Shown here: positions 1 through 8,569 of the stretch, one piece after another | How the letters are laid out: every line of letters starts with the position of its first letter | How positions within the stretch are numbered: the first letter of the stretch is position 1 | Assembly: GCA_902582475.1 (NCBI GenBank) | Contig: CACHSH010000002.1 | Span: forward strand, 38,595 to 102,594 | Length of the DNA stretch: 64,000 nucleotides | From: an uncultured Pelagibacteraceae bacterium | GTDB lineage: Bacteria; Pseudomonadota; Alphaproteobacteria; Pelagibacterales; Pelagibacteraceae | Reading direction: 5' to 3' | Made by a program: the position numbers and the translations under genes | The notes under the pieces: model-generated | Told to the model about the DNA's origin: nothing | The model's input: the letters and a program-made list of their open reading frames with translations, nothing else | Database searches by the model: none

Positions 1-1925
1 ATCCCAGCAGTTTTTCTAACTTGTTCAGCTTCTCTCTGAACAGACTGATGCATAGTTTCATCTTCAGATTTTTTGAAGTACCAAGGTCTTTTCCACTGTC
101 CAACATTTTCAAAAACAGCGTTTTGATTTATATGCCAAGAATGTAACGGTGTTTTTCTCTCTGGATCATAAAACTCATATGTACTTCTTCCAGCTATGGC
201 AGAAAAATTAACGGGACTGTAAGGAGGCCTATAAGTTGTTGTTCCAACTTCAGAAATATCTTTCTTTAATATTTTTGAGACAATTCCAAGCGCATTAATA
301 CTACTGATTTTTCCTTGATCAGTTCCCATACTATTTGTTGTAAATCTTTTTAAATGTTCAATTCTATTAAAGCCTTCATTAACTGCTTGTTTTAAATCTT
401 TCGTAGTTACATCGTTTTGAAGATCGATAAACGATTTAGACCATAGTGATTTTTTTTCTTGCTTAGTTTCCCAAAGCTCTTTAATTTGAAATTTTTCAGG
501 CCCGCTAAGTTCAAACTTTACTTCGAGTTCATTTAGACCTTCAAATTCACTTAATTTTTTTTCAACTTCGACTAAAAGTTTTTCGTAGCTAAAGTTACCG
601 CTTACAGACCCTAGAGTAATTGTTTTTTGGAAAATTCTATCTGGTTTAAAAGTTAAATGGTCTTTGTCCCATTTTAAAAGACCTTTAGATTGAGTAAACA
701 AATGAATATCTGGATTAAAACCTCCTGACACACACAGCATTGAGGTTTTGATTTTACTAATTTGATTTTTCTTTGTTCTTATAGAGACTTTTTTAACTTC
801 TTTTTGTCCCTCACAACCTTCAATTTCAGATTTTGGGTAGAAAGGAATATTCAATTTTTCTAGAAGGTCTACTGTTTCTTTTTCAATATTTTTTTGATCT
901 CTTATATCAACATAAGCTTTTGGCTTGTGACCTAGATCTGTAAGGGATTTTAATAGACTATAGGTTGATGAATTATTTGTAAAAATAACAGGGCTTTCAT
1001 CAGGGACTACACCGTATCTATTTAAATATTTTTCAAAAGATGCTGCAAGCATTACCCCAGGTAAATCGTTATTTCTAAAAGTAATAAATCTTTCAATATG
1101 TCCGTTCGCTAAAATAGTGTGCTTCGTCCTAATCTTATGTAGAACTAGTTCTGGTTTTTCATTATTTTGCGGCTTTCCAACATTTTTATCCTCTAATGCA
1201 ATTAGATGATCACTAAAGTTATATGTGGTGACTAAAGTATTTTTTAATATTTTTATATTATTTGAATTTCTAATTAATCTTTCAGTTTTTTCTAACCAAT
1301 CATTTGATGATTGATCATTAATAGATTTTATTTTGTTGGCATTTTTTAAAATACCACCCAAAGCATCTTCTCTTTCAACTAATAGAACGTCATAATTTGT
1401 ACCTGCAAATTTTTTAGCTGCTAAAAGTCCACTCAAACCTCCGCCAACAATAATAATGTCTACGTTATGATGTTGATGGATACTTTTTGATTTAAATTCT
1501 TTTGGGGGCTTTCCCAACCCAGCCGTTCTTCTGATTAAAGGCTCATATACATTTTTCCAGAAACCTTTTGGTCCCATAAATGTTTTGTAATAAAAACCCG
1601 CAGAAAATATTGGTGATAAAATATTATTTATTGACCCCAAATCTGTTTTTAATGAAGGCCAACGGTTTTGGCTTTTAATAATCATGCCTTCATAGATTTT
1701 TTTTACAGTCGCTCTTACATTAGGTTCATTATGTTCGTTTATAATTTGAACTAATGCATTAGGCTCTTCAATTCCGCATGTATAAATACCTCTTGGTCTA
1801 TGATATTTAAAACTTCGTCCAATTAATCTTACATTATTTCTTAATAAAGCAGCGGCAATAGTATCTCCCTCATTACCAGCATATTTTTTTCCATCAAATT
1901 TAAAATATATTTTACTCTCAGTCAT
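1..1925 (-). CDS. soxA: sarcosine oxidase alpha subunit (partial, runs off window start)
   Basis: Reverse-strand reading from ATG at 1925 is open to position 1: MTESKIYFKFDGKKYAGNEGDTIAAALLRNNVRLIGRSFKYHRPRGIYTCGIEEPNAL..., with a dinucleotide-binding motif (VDIIIVGGGLSGLLAAKKF); follows soxB and soxD. Confidence 0.9.
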   Translation of the reverse strand, partial: MTESKIYFKFDGKKYAGNEGDTIAAALLRNNVRLIGRSFKYHRPRGIYTCGIEEPNALVQIINEHNEPNVRATVKKIYEGMIIKSQNRWPSLKTDLGSINNILSPIFSAGFYYKTFMGPKGFWKNVYEPLIRRTAGLGKPPKEFKSKSIHQHHNVDIIIVGGGLSGLLAAKKFAGTNYDVLLVEREDALGGILKNANKIKSINDQSSNDWLEKTERLIRNSNNIKILKNTLVTTYNFSDHLIALEDKNVGKPQNNEKPELVLHKIRTKHTILANGHIERFITFRNNDLPGVMLAASFEKYLNRYGVVPDESPVIFTNNSSTYSLLKSLTDLGHKPKAYVDIRDQKNIEKETVDLLEKLNIPFYPKSEIEGCEGQKEVKKVSIRTKKNQISKIKTSMLCVSGGFNPDIHLFTQSKGLLKWDKDHLTFKPDRIFQKTITLGSVSGNFSYEKLLVEVEKKLSEFEGLNELEVKFELSGPEKFQIKELWETKQEKKSLWSKSFIDLQNDVTTKDLKQAVNEGFNRIEHLKRFTTNSMGTDQGKISSINALGIVSKILKKDISEVGTTTYRPPYSPVNFSAIAGRSTYEFYDPERKTPLHSWHINQNAVFENVGQWKRPWYFKKSEDETMHQSVQREAEQVRKTAG

Positions 1926-1930
1926 ATTTT

Positions 1931-2140
1931 CTACTTAAGTAATTTCTTTTTTTCCCTCTCATATTCATATCCAGTGATTACTCCATCTTTATAAAGGTCC
2001 AAAAGCTTTTTTAATTGAACAGAAACCTCATCACTCGTGACTTTATTAGTTTCTACTTTATTAGATTTTTCTGCGTTCATATTTTCAGAGAATAAAGAGA
2101 AAAAAAATGTGATTAAAAAAAGAGTTGTAATTTTATTCAT
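1931..2140 (-). CDS. small secreted/lipid-anchored protein with SHOCT-like C-terminus
   Basis: 69 aa; hydrophobic N-terminal signal, C-terminal LKKLLDLYKDGVITGYEYEREKKKLLK resembles SHOCT; start overlaps soxD stop by 4 nt. Confidence 0.65.
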   Translation of the reverse strand: MNKITTLFLITFFFSLFSENMNAEKSNKVETNKVTSDEVSVQLKKLLDLYKDGVITGYEYEREKKKLLK

Positions 2141-2490
2141 GGTTTTTTTACCGAAAAGTTACCTGATCCAACATCTGGCTCACCAGATGGGGTTTTTATT
2201 GTATTTTTAAATTCTTTTAACGGAGGAGGGTTCTCTCCTATTTTATAAACTTTTAATATTTCATCCGTTGAAGTGTTTCTAACTGCATTAAACCATTTTT
2301 TGCATCCGTGAGTGTGAACCCAACGTTCGTAATAAATTCCTTTTGGATTTGCTCGGATAAAAACATATTCAGACCATTCTCTATCACTTATTTGTTCAGG
2401 ATCTTTGGGTCTCGCTACGTGAGCCTCACCACCATTAGAGAATTCAGATTGGTCTCTTTCTCCGCAATAAGGACATCTTATAGTAAACAT
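2137..2490 (-). CDS. soxD: sarcosine oxidase delta subunit
   Basis: 117 aa; MFTIRCPYCGERDQSEF zinc-ribbon start and HTHGCKKWFNAVRNT motif typical of SoxD; between soxB and soxA. Confidence 0.93.
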   Translation of the reverse strand: MFTIRCPYCGERDQSEFSNGGEAHVARPKDPEQISDREWSEYVFIRANPKGIYYERWVHTHGCKKWFNAVRNTSTDEILKVYKIGENPPPLKEFKNTIKTPSGEPDVGSGNFSVKKP

Positions 2491-3741
2491 TTAATGTGCT
2501 ACAGCTGCAGCTCCGTGTTCATCTACTAATCTTCCACTTACAAATCGATCTACACTAAATGGAGCATTAATTTTGTGAGCTTTATTTTTTGCTATCGTAT
2601 GTGCAAAAACGTTTGCACTTCCGGGTGTTGCTTTAAAACCGCCTGTGCCCCATCCACAATTAAAATATAATCCTTCTACTTCACATTTACTTAATATTGG
2701 ACTTGCATCTGGAGTTATATCAACAATACCACCCCATTGTCTGAGCATTTTCATTTTTCCAAAGATCGGATAGAGCTCAACTATCGCTCTGATCGTATCT
2801 TCAATAATATTATAACCGCCTCTTTGTGTATAAGAATTGTATCCGTCAGTTCCTGCACCAATAACAAGTTCACCTTTATCAGATTGACTTACATAAGCGT
2901 GAACAGCATTCGACATTACAACCGTATTGATCACAGGCTTAATTGGTTCGGACACTAATGCTTGTAGAGCTTTACTTTGAAGAGGCAATTTAATTCCAGC
3001 AGTTGCTGCTAAAACACTTGTGTGACCAGAAGCAACCACACCCACTCTGTTTGATCTAATAAAACCTTTAGATGTTTCAACACCCTGTACCTTTCCTTTA
3101 GCCGTTCTTATTTTTTTAACTTCACAATTTTGTATTATGTCTACTCCTAACTCATCTGCTCTCATTGCATAGCCCCAAGCAACTGCATCATGACGTGCTA
3201 CGCCAGCTCGTGGTTGATAAGAAGCACCTAAGACAGGATATCTACAATTTTCAGTATTCATAATTGGTACTAATTTTTTTATTTGATTAGGATCAACCCA
3301 TTCAGAGTCAATACCATTTAATTTATTTGCACTTACTCTTCTTCTAATTTCTTTAACATCATGCTCATTATGAGCAAGATTTAAAACACCTCTTTGGCTA
3401 AACATAATATTATAATTTAGTTCAGCAGATAAATTTTCCCAAAGTTTTAATGAATGTTCGTATAAATGCGCACTTTCATCCCAAAGATAATTTGACCTTA
3501 TAATTGTTGTGTTACGACCCGTATTACCTCCACCAAGCCAACCTTTCTCAATAACCGCAATATTTTTTAGACCATGTTCTTTTGCAAGGTAATAAGCTGT
3601 ACCAAGACCATGTCCTCCGCCCCCAACGATAATTACATCGTAGAATTTTCTAGGCTCTGGATTACGCCACATCTTTTTCCAATTTTGATTATCGGAAAGA
3701 GAATTTTTTACTAAGCTATAAATGGAGTATTTTTTTTTCAC
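2491..3741 (-). CDS. soxB: sarcosine oxidase beta subunit
   Basis: 416 aa FAD-dependent DAO-family protein: [56 protein letters not shown]. Confidence 0.95.
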   Translation of the reverse strand: MKKKYSIYSLVKNSLSDNQNWKKMWRNPEPRKFYDVIIVGGGGHGLGTAYYLAKEHGLKNIAVIEKGWLGGGNTGRNTTIIRSNYLWDESAHLYEHSLKLWENLSAELNYNIMFSQRGVLNLAHNEHDVKEIRRRVSANKLNGIDSEWVDPNQIKKLVPIMNTENCRYPVLGASYQPRAGVARHDAVAWGYAMRADELGVDIIQNCEVKKIRTAKGKVQGVETSKGFIRSNRVGVVASGHTSVLAATAGIKLPLQSKALQALVSEPIKPVINTVVMSNAVHAYVSQSDKGELVIGAGTDGYNSYTQRGGYNIIEDTIRAIVELYPIFGKMKMLRQWGGIVDITPDASPILSKCEVEGLYFNCGWGTGGFKATPGSANVFAHTIAKNKAHKINAPFSVDRFVSGRLVDEHGAAAVAH

Positions 3742-3782
3742 AATTTAAAATTATCAAAAAATATGGCTTTCATCTAGTTAAT

Positions 3783-4247
3783 TTAGGTTGAAGACCCCAT
3801 TTGAATTGGCTGGGAAACCACCGTAGTTAGCCAACAATTTTTCAACGGACCGTCTTCTAAAAACTTTTCAACCTGCCATCTAAATTTAAAGTACTTTTTA
3901 TCTGGTCCTAAGATAATTACTTCGTAAAGAGCTCTTTTATTATCATTATCAATTTCTACAATCTCATGGCCAATATGACCAATTAACATTTTGTAAGATT
4001 CACCCTTTATCATTTTTGTGAAATTATCTAAAGGGCCAGTAAAACGTTGGTTGTTTGGATGTGCAAATTCCCATGTTTGTTTTATTCCATTATCTTTTGA
4101 TGGTGCATCATTCTTCATCAAGCTCTTAAGCTGGATTTTAATTACATCCTCTGGCTTAATTTTATCATTTGGTTTGATAAAATCTGCGTATGCAAAACAT
4201 TGATTTAAAATGAATATTGCTACAAAAAGTTTCAAAACTTTTCTCAT
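3783..4247 (-). CDS. DUF4864-like exported protein
   Basis: 154 aa, signal peptide, composition and QTWEFAHPNNQRFTGPLDNFTKMI motif resemble DUF4864. Confidence 0.55.
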   Translation of the reverse strand: MRKVLKLFVAIFILNQCFAYADFIKPNDKIKPEDVIKIQLKSLMKNDAPSKDNGIKQTWEFAHPNNQRFTGPLDNFTKMIKGESYKMLIGHIGHEIVEIDNDNKRALYEVIILGPDKKYFKFRWQVEKFLEDGPLKNCWLTTVVSQPIQMGSST

Positions 4248-4270
4248 TGGAAATTTGTAGTTTATTAGAT

Positions 4271-4301
4271 TGATACGTCAAGTAGCTTACTTGACGTATC
4301 A
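4271..4301. other. perfect 14-bp inverted repeat with 3-nt loop
   Basis: TGATACGTCAAGTA-GCT-TACTTGACGTATCA between metY stop and the DUF4864 start; no clear U-tract on either side. Confidence 0.8.
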
Positions 4302-4313
4302 AAAAGAAATTAT

Positions 4314-5603
4314 TTACGCTGCTAAAGCCTGTTCAATATCGGCAATAATATCGTCATGATGTTCTATACCGATAGAAAGTCTCACATAACCTGGTGTTAC
4401 ACCGGCATCAGCTAACTGTTTGTCATTTAACTGACTGTGAGTAGTAGAAGCAGGATGTATTGCCAAACTTCTAGCGTCACCAATATTTGCAACATGGTAA
4501 AGCATTTTTAAGTTGTCGATAAATTTAGCTCCAGCTTCTTTTGAGCCAAGATCCATTCCAACTAAAGAACCATAACCACCCTTCATGTATCTTTTAGCTC
4601 TATCTCTAATCTCACCTTGATGGTTTGTAGGATAGATTACATTCTTAACTTTTTTCTGAGACTCCAAGAATTTCACAACTTTTTCGGCGTTTGCACAATG
4701 TTGTTTCATTCTTAGCGCAACAGTCTCCAAGCCTTGAATAATTTGCCAAGCGTTAAACGGTGCTAAAGGTGCCCCTAAGTCTCTAAGCAAAACTACTCTC
4801 GCTCTTATTGCAAAAGCTACGTTTGCTCCTGTAAGCTTTGGAACATCTCTTCCCCAAATAGCGCCATTGTAACTTGGATCAGGTTCATTAAACAGAGGTT
4901 GTCTTTTTGGATCTTTAACCCAATCAAAATTTCCTCCATCAACAATGATACCTCCAATCGAAGTTCCGTGACCTCCGATATATTTTGTTAAAGAGTGCAT
5001 CACAATCGCAGCACCATGCTCAAGTGGTTTACAAATCACAGGAGCAGCTGTATTATCGATAATTAATGGAACGCCATGCTTTTTTCCAATATCTGCTACT
5101 TCTTTAATTGGGAAGACCCGCAAATAAGGATTTGGGCAAGACTCTCCATAATACGCTCTAGTTTTTTTATCCGTTAACTTTTCAAAGTTTTTAGGATCTT
5201 TTGGATCAGCAAATCTCACCTCAATACCTTGCATACTTAAAGTATTTTTGAATAAGTTTACCGTTCCACCATATAGATCGGTTGATGAGACTATATTATC
5301 TCCCGCCTGACAAACATTCTGTATACAAAAGGCAGATGCTGCTTGACCAGATCCAACTGCTACAGCAGCCAGACCTCCTTCTAGAGCAGCAACTCTTTTT
5401 TCAAGAACGTCGCAAGTAGGATTCATAATTCTTGTATAAATATTACCAAATTCTTTTAGGCCAAATAAATTTGCAGCAGTATCTGCATTTTTAAATTGGT
5501 AAGAAGTAGTTTGATAAATCGGAACCGCAACAGATGTTGTTGTCGGATCGCTTCTATATTCGCCTCCATGTAAACCGATGGTTTCTGGATTTTTAAAGGC
5601 CAT
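4314..5603 (-). CDS. metY: O-acetylhomoserine aminocarboxypropyltransferase / sulfhydrylase
   Basis: PLP Cys/Met metabolism family: NPETIGLHGGEYRSDPTTTSVAVPIYQTTSYQF, HSLTKYIGGHGTSIGG. ATG at 5603 preceded by AAAAGGAGG is preferred over the 5660 start in the ORF track. Confidence 0.93.
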   Translation of the reverse strand: MAFKNPETIGLHGGEYRSDPTTTSVAVPIYQTTSYQFKNADTAANLFGLKEFGNIYTRIMNPTCDVLEKRVAALEGGLAAVAVGSGQAASAFCIQNVCQAGDNIVSSTDLYGGTVNLFKNTLSMQGIEVRFADPKDPKNFEKLTDKKTRAYYGESCPNPYLRVFPIKEVADIGKKHGVPLIIDNTAAPVICKPLEHGAAIVMHSLTKYIGGHGTSIGGIIVDGGNFDWVKDPKRQPLFNEPDPSYNGAIWGRDVPKLTGANVAFAIRARVVLLRDLGAPLAPFNAWQIIQGLETVALRMKQHCANAEKVVKFLESQKKVKNVIYPTNHQGEIRDRAKRYMKGGYGSLVGMDLGSKEAGAKFIDNLKMLYHVANIGDARSLAIHPASTTHSQLNDKQLADAGVTPGYVRLSIGIEHHDDIIADIEQALAA

Positions 5604-5610
5604 TTTATTT

Positions 5611-5668
5611 TCCTCCTTTTTAGTACTTCGACAAAATGTCGGGCGTACAATACAGTTCAAATACCCGG
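5611..5668 (-). ncRNA. putative SAM-V riboswitch aptamer overlapping the metY ribosome-binding site
   Basis: Minus strand GGGTATTTGAACTGTATTGTACGCCCGACATTTTGTCGAAGTACTAAAAAGGAGG; GGGTATTTGAAC...GCCC and CTAAAAAGGAGG arrangement directly upstream of the metY ATG resembles SAM-V. Confidence 0.7.
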
Positions 5669-5688
5669 TTTTAATTTGAAACTATTCC

Positions 5689-5717
5689 AAAAAAAAACCA
5701 CCGACTAAAGCGGTGGT
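5689..5717 (-). terminator. intrinsic terminator between the two putative SAM aptamers
   Basis: Minus strand ACCACCG-CTTTAGT-CGGTGGT followed by a run of T (9 nt). Confidence 0.85.
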
Positions 5718-5731
5718 CTCGAAAGATTTAA

Positions 5732-5784
5732 CGCTTTAGCGGATTTTTTAAAGCGCTCGCAATTTGTATTAAATCAGCGCTAAT
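5732..5784 (-). ncRNA. putative SAM-II riboswitch aptamer
   Basis: Minus strand AGCGCTGATTTAATACAAATTGCGAGCGCTTTAAAAAATCCGCTAAAGCG matches the SAM-II pattern (GCGCUGAUUUAA...UUGC-AGCGC...GCUAAA) upstream of metY. Confidence 0.82.
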
Positions 5785-5870
5785 GAAGAAATTATATTAG
5801 ATTTAATATGACAAAGTCAATACCAATTTGCTTCATTTTTAAGCGCATAAAAATGATGTAAAGTGTTGGA

Positions 5871-6245
5871 ATGAGCAATAAATGGAATAGTAATTTAACC
5901 CCTGAACAAAATTACATTTTAAAAGAAGAGGGTACAGAGCCTCCTGGATCTAGCCACTTAAATCAGGAAAAAAGAGAAGGTGATTATCATTGTGCTGGGT
6001 GTGGGGTAAAACTTTTTAGTTCAACAATGAAGTATGAAAGCGGTTCTGGTTGGCCATCTTTTTTCTCTTCTTTACCTGACGTGTTTGAAACTAAAACAGA
6101 TACACATATTGGTTATGAAAGGACAGAATATCACTGTAAAAAATGTGGTGGACATCACGGACACATATTTGATGATGGCCCTAAACCTACTGGAAAAAGG
6201 TTCTGTAACAACGGTGTTTGCTTAGTATTTAAACCTAAAAAATAA
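5871..6245 (+). CDS. msrB: peptide-methionine (R)-S-oxide reductase
   Basis: 124 aa; YHCAGCGVKLFSSTMKYESGSGWPSF, HCKKCGGHHGHIFDDGP, GKRFCNNGVCLVF. Confidence 0.95.
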   Translation: MSNKWNSNLTPEQNYILKEEGTEPPGSSHLNQEKREGDYHCAGCGVKLFSSTMKYESGSGWPSFFSSLPDVFETKTDTHIGYERTEYHCKKCGGHHGHIFDDGPKPTGKRFCNNGVCLVFKPKK

Positions 6246-6576
6246 TAAAATAAACAATAAAAAAAATAAGAGAATATTCTAAAACAGTCTTTGTTTTTTG
6301 CAATTTTTCAGTGCCAAACTTGCTTTCTAAATATTTTTTTGAAAAATAAAACATTAAATGAACTATAATGATAGATATGCCAATTCCGATTAAAGTTGCT
6401 TTAAAACTAAAATTTTTGTATCCAAAATAGCAAGCTAATATGAAAGTTATCCAAGAAACTTTAGAAATAAAGACTTTAAATAAAATTGCTGTTTTTTTAC
6501 TGAAAATAGACTGTGTCCTAATGAAAGAGTAGGACCAAATAAGACCTAGCAGAAAGCTTAAGTATTTTATAATCAT
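6235..6576 (-). CDS. hypothetical membrane protein
   Basis: 113 aa, several hydrophobic segments; convergent with msrB, 11-bp overlap. Confidence 0.5.
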   Translation of the reverse strand: MIIKYLSFLLGLIWSYSFIRTQSIFSKKTAILFKVFISKVSWITFILACYFGYKNFSFKATLIGIGISIIIVHLMFYFSKKYLESKFGTEKLQKTKTVLEYSLIFFIVYFIIF

Positions 6577-6599
6577 TATATTAATAGTATCATTATTTT

Positions 6600-7313
6600 A
6601 TGTTAATTAAATCTTTCTTAGCTTTTGGTGCAGGCTTCATTAGTTTCTTATCTCCATGTGTTTTGCCATTAATACCTGGCTATATTTCTTATATTTCTGG
6701 AGAAAGCCTTGGAGATATAGTTGAAAAACAAAAAAAAGTTATTTTAAAAACAGTTTTATTTTCTCTAGGCTTCTCACTAGTATTTATTAGTTTTGGTGCT
6801 ACAGCATCTTTAATTGGAAATATATTGTTAGAAAATTCTAATACTCTAAGAATAATTGCTGGAATTATAATAATAATTTTTTCTCTTCAACTAATTGGTA
6901 TTTTAAACCTTAATTTTTTAAATCAAGAAAAAAGATTTCAAACAAAAAACTACTCAAATAATTTATTTTTTCCAGTTCTTGTAGGTGCAGCCTTTGGTTT
7001 TGGTTGGACACCATGTATTGGACCTGTGCTTGGATCAATTTTAACGCTTGCAGCAGTTGAAAGTAGCATAGGAAAAGGAATTTTATTATTAAGCTTCTAT
7101 TCTTTAGGTTTAGCAATACCTTTCATCTTGTCAGGTTACGGTATTTCAAAATTCTTAGCATTTTCTAAAAGTTTTAAAAAAAATATTAAAATTGTATCTG
7201 TCACTGGAGGAATAATTTTATTAGTTACTGGAATATTAATTCTTACAAATAAATTACAAACTCTAGGCTATTTTATACTGGAAGCTATACCGATACTTGG
7301 AAATTTAGGCTAA
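6600..7313 (+). CDS. ccdA: cytochrome c biogenesis / thiol-disulfide transmembrane protein CcdA
   Basis: 237 aa; FGAGFISFLSPCVLPLIPGYISYISG and FGFGWTPCIGPVLGSIL motifs. Confidence 0.92.
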   Translation: MLIKSFLAFGAGFISFLSPCVLPLIPGYISYISGESLGDIVEKQKKVILKTVLFSLGFSLVFISFGATASLIGNILLENSNTLRIIAGIIIIIFSLQLIGILNLNFLNQEKRFQTKNYSNNLFFPVLVGAAFGFGWTPCIGPVLGSILTLAAVESSIGKGILLLSFYSLGLAIPFILSGYGISKFLAFSKSFKKNIKIVSVTGGIILLVTGILILTNKLQTLGYFILEAIPILGNLG

Positions 7314-7559
7314 TAATTTATCTAACTCACCACTTTTATTAGCAGCTTGTAATTCAGCGTTACCACCAACGTGATGATCGCCTATGAAAATTTGAGGTAC
7401 AGAGGTTCTTCCTCCACTTTTTTTTAACATTTCTGCTCTTTTACTTTCATCTTCCCAAACATTTATTTCTTGATAAGGAATTTTCTTTGAGTCAAGCAGT
7501 GCTCTTGCATAAACGCAATAAGGACAAGGATTACCAGTGTACATAACAACTTTTTTCAT
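7305..7559 (-). CDS. grxC: glutaredoxin 3
   Basis: 84 aa; CPYC active site, GGRTSVPQIFIGDHHVGG. Confidence 0.93.
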   Translation of the reverse strand: MKKVVMYTGNPCPYCVYARALLDSKKIPYQEINVWEDESKRAEMLKKSGGRTSVPQIFIGDHHVGGNAELQAANKSGELDKLLA

Positions 7560-7561
7560 AA

Positions 7562-7858
7562 CTAATATATATCACTAATTCTAATTTTTTCTCTCATTTT
7601 TTTTCTTTCGAGTTTAAATTTTTTCCTATGTTTTATACTCGTCTTGTGAACTCTTTTCCTCCATAGCCTAAATGAACTAGGTTTTAAGTTTCTTCTCATT
7701 ATTTTTATTACTTGAGATTCATTTTTTCCTGTTTTCTTTTCTATTTCCTCAAATGTAATACGGTCTGCCCAACCTGCCCAAATTATCCAATCTTCATTAT
7801 ATTTTTTTGGCTCAGGGTTTTTTACTCTTGTTTCTGGAATAAGACTTCTTTTTTTCAT
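7562..7858 (-). CDS. TIGR03643-like small basic protein
   Basis: 98 aa; NEDWIIWAGWADRITFEEIEKKTGKNESQVIKIMRRNLKPSSFRLWRKRV. Confidence 0.7.
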   Translation of the reverse strand: MKKRSLIPETRVKNPEPKKYNEDWIIWAGWADRITFEEIEKKTGKNESQVIKIMRRNLKPSSFRLWRKRVHKTSIKHRKKFKLERKKMREKIRISDIY

Positions 7859-7879
7859 TAAAAAATATATAGTTTAATT

Positions 7880-8488
7880 ATGTTTCCCGAAAACTACTTT
7901 ATTTACGTTCAACTGTTACTGTTTCTTTTTATCACACCAGGGCCACCAAGGGTCGTAATTGTAACAAATACTATTAACTATGGATTAAAAAAATCGATTT
8001 GGACTGCCTGCGGTGATGTTTCAGCAAATGCTGTTCAGGCAACTTTAGTTACATTTGTAATAGGTACTTTACTTATAGATAACCCGAGTATCTTCGTTTA
8101 TTTAAAGTGGGCAGGAATTTCCTACATTATGTACTTAGCTTACGAAACTTTTACTTTAAAAGTTAAGGGATTAGGAAAAATGAGTACCTCATCAAAAAGT
8201 AATTTTGCAATGTATAGAGATGGATTTTTAGTAGCAGGATTAAGTCCAAAAGCTTTAGTTACTTTTGGAACAGTTTTTATTCAATTTATAAATTTCGAAA
8301 ATAATATTATTTCACAATTTTTAATTTTAACTTTTACTTGGGTATTTTTAGATTTTTTAAGTCTTATGATGTATGGATTAGCAGCCAGAAAAATTTCAGT
8401 TTGGTTAAAGGGCAATCCAAGACTTTTAAATACAATCTCAGCGTGTGTCTTAATTATCATTGCGATAATTATTGGAATTCGAACTTAA
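7880..8488 (+). CDS. LysE/RhtB family exporter
   Basis: 202 aa polytopic protein with LFLFITPGPPRVVIVTNTINYGLKKS. Confidence 0.8.
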   Translation: MFPENYFIYVQLLLFLFITPGPPRVVIVTNTINYGLKKSIWTACGDVSANAVQATLVTFVIGTLLIDNPSIFVYLKWAGISYIMYLAYETFTLKVKGLGKMSTSSKSNFAMYRDGFLVAGLSPKALVTFGTVFIQFINFENNIISQFLILTFTWVFLDFLSLMMYGLAARKISVWLKGNPRLLNTISACVLIIIAIIIGIRT

Positions 8489-8569
8489 TTTTTACATTTT
8501 AACCTGTTGTCTAAAAAGTCAAAAATTGTTTAAATAAATTAATAATTAATTAATTAATGGGAGGAAAAA

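Noticed and set aside
5604-5660. Longer metY N-terminus (MNCIVRPTFCRSTKKEENK)
   Set aside because: This segment reads through the putative SAM-V aptamer and the AAAAGGAGG ribosome-binding site; the conserved protein starts at MAFKNPETIG (5603).
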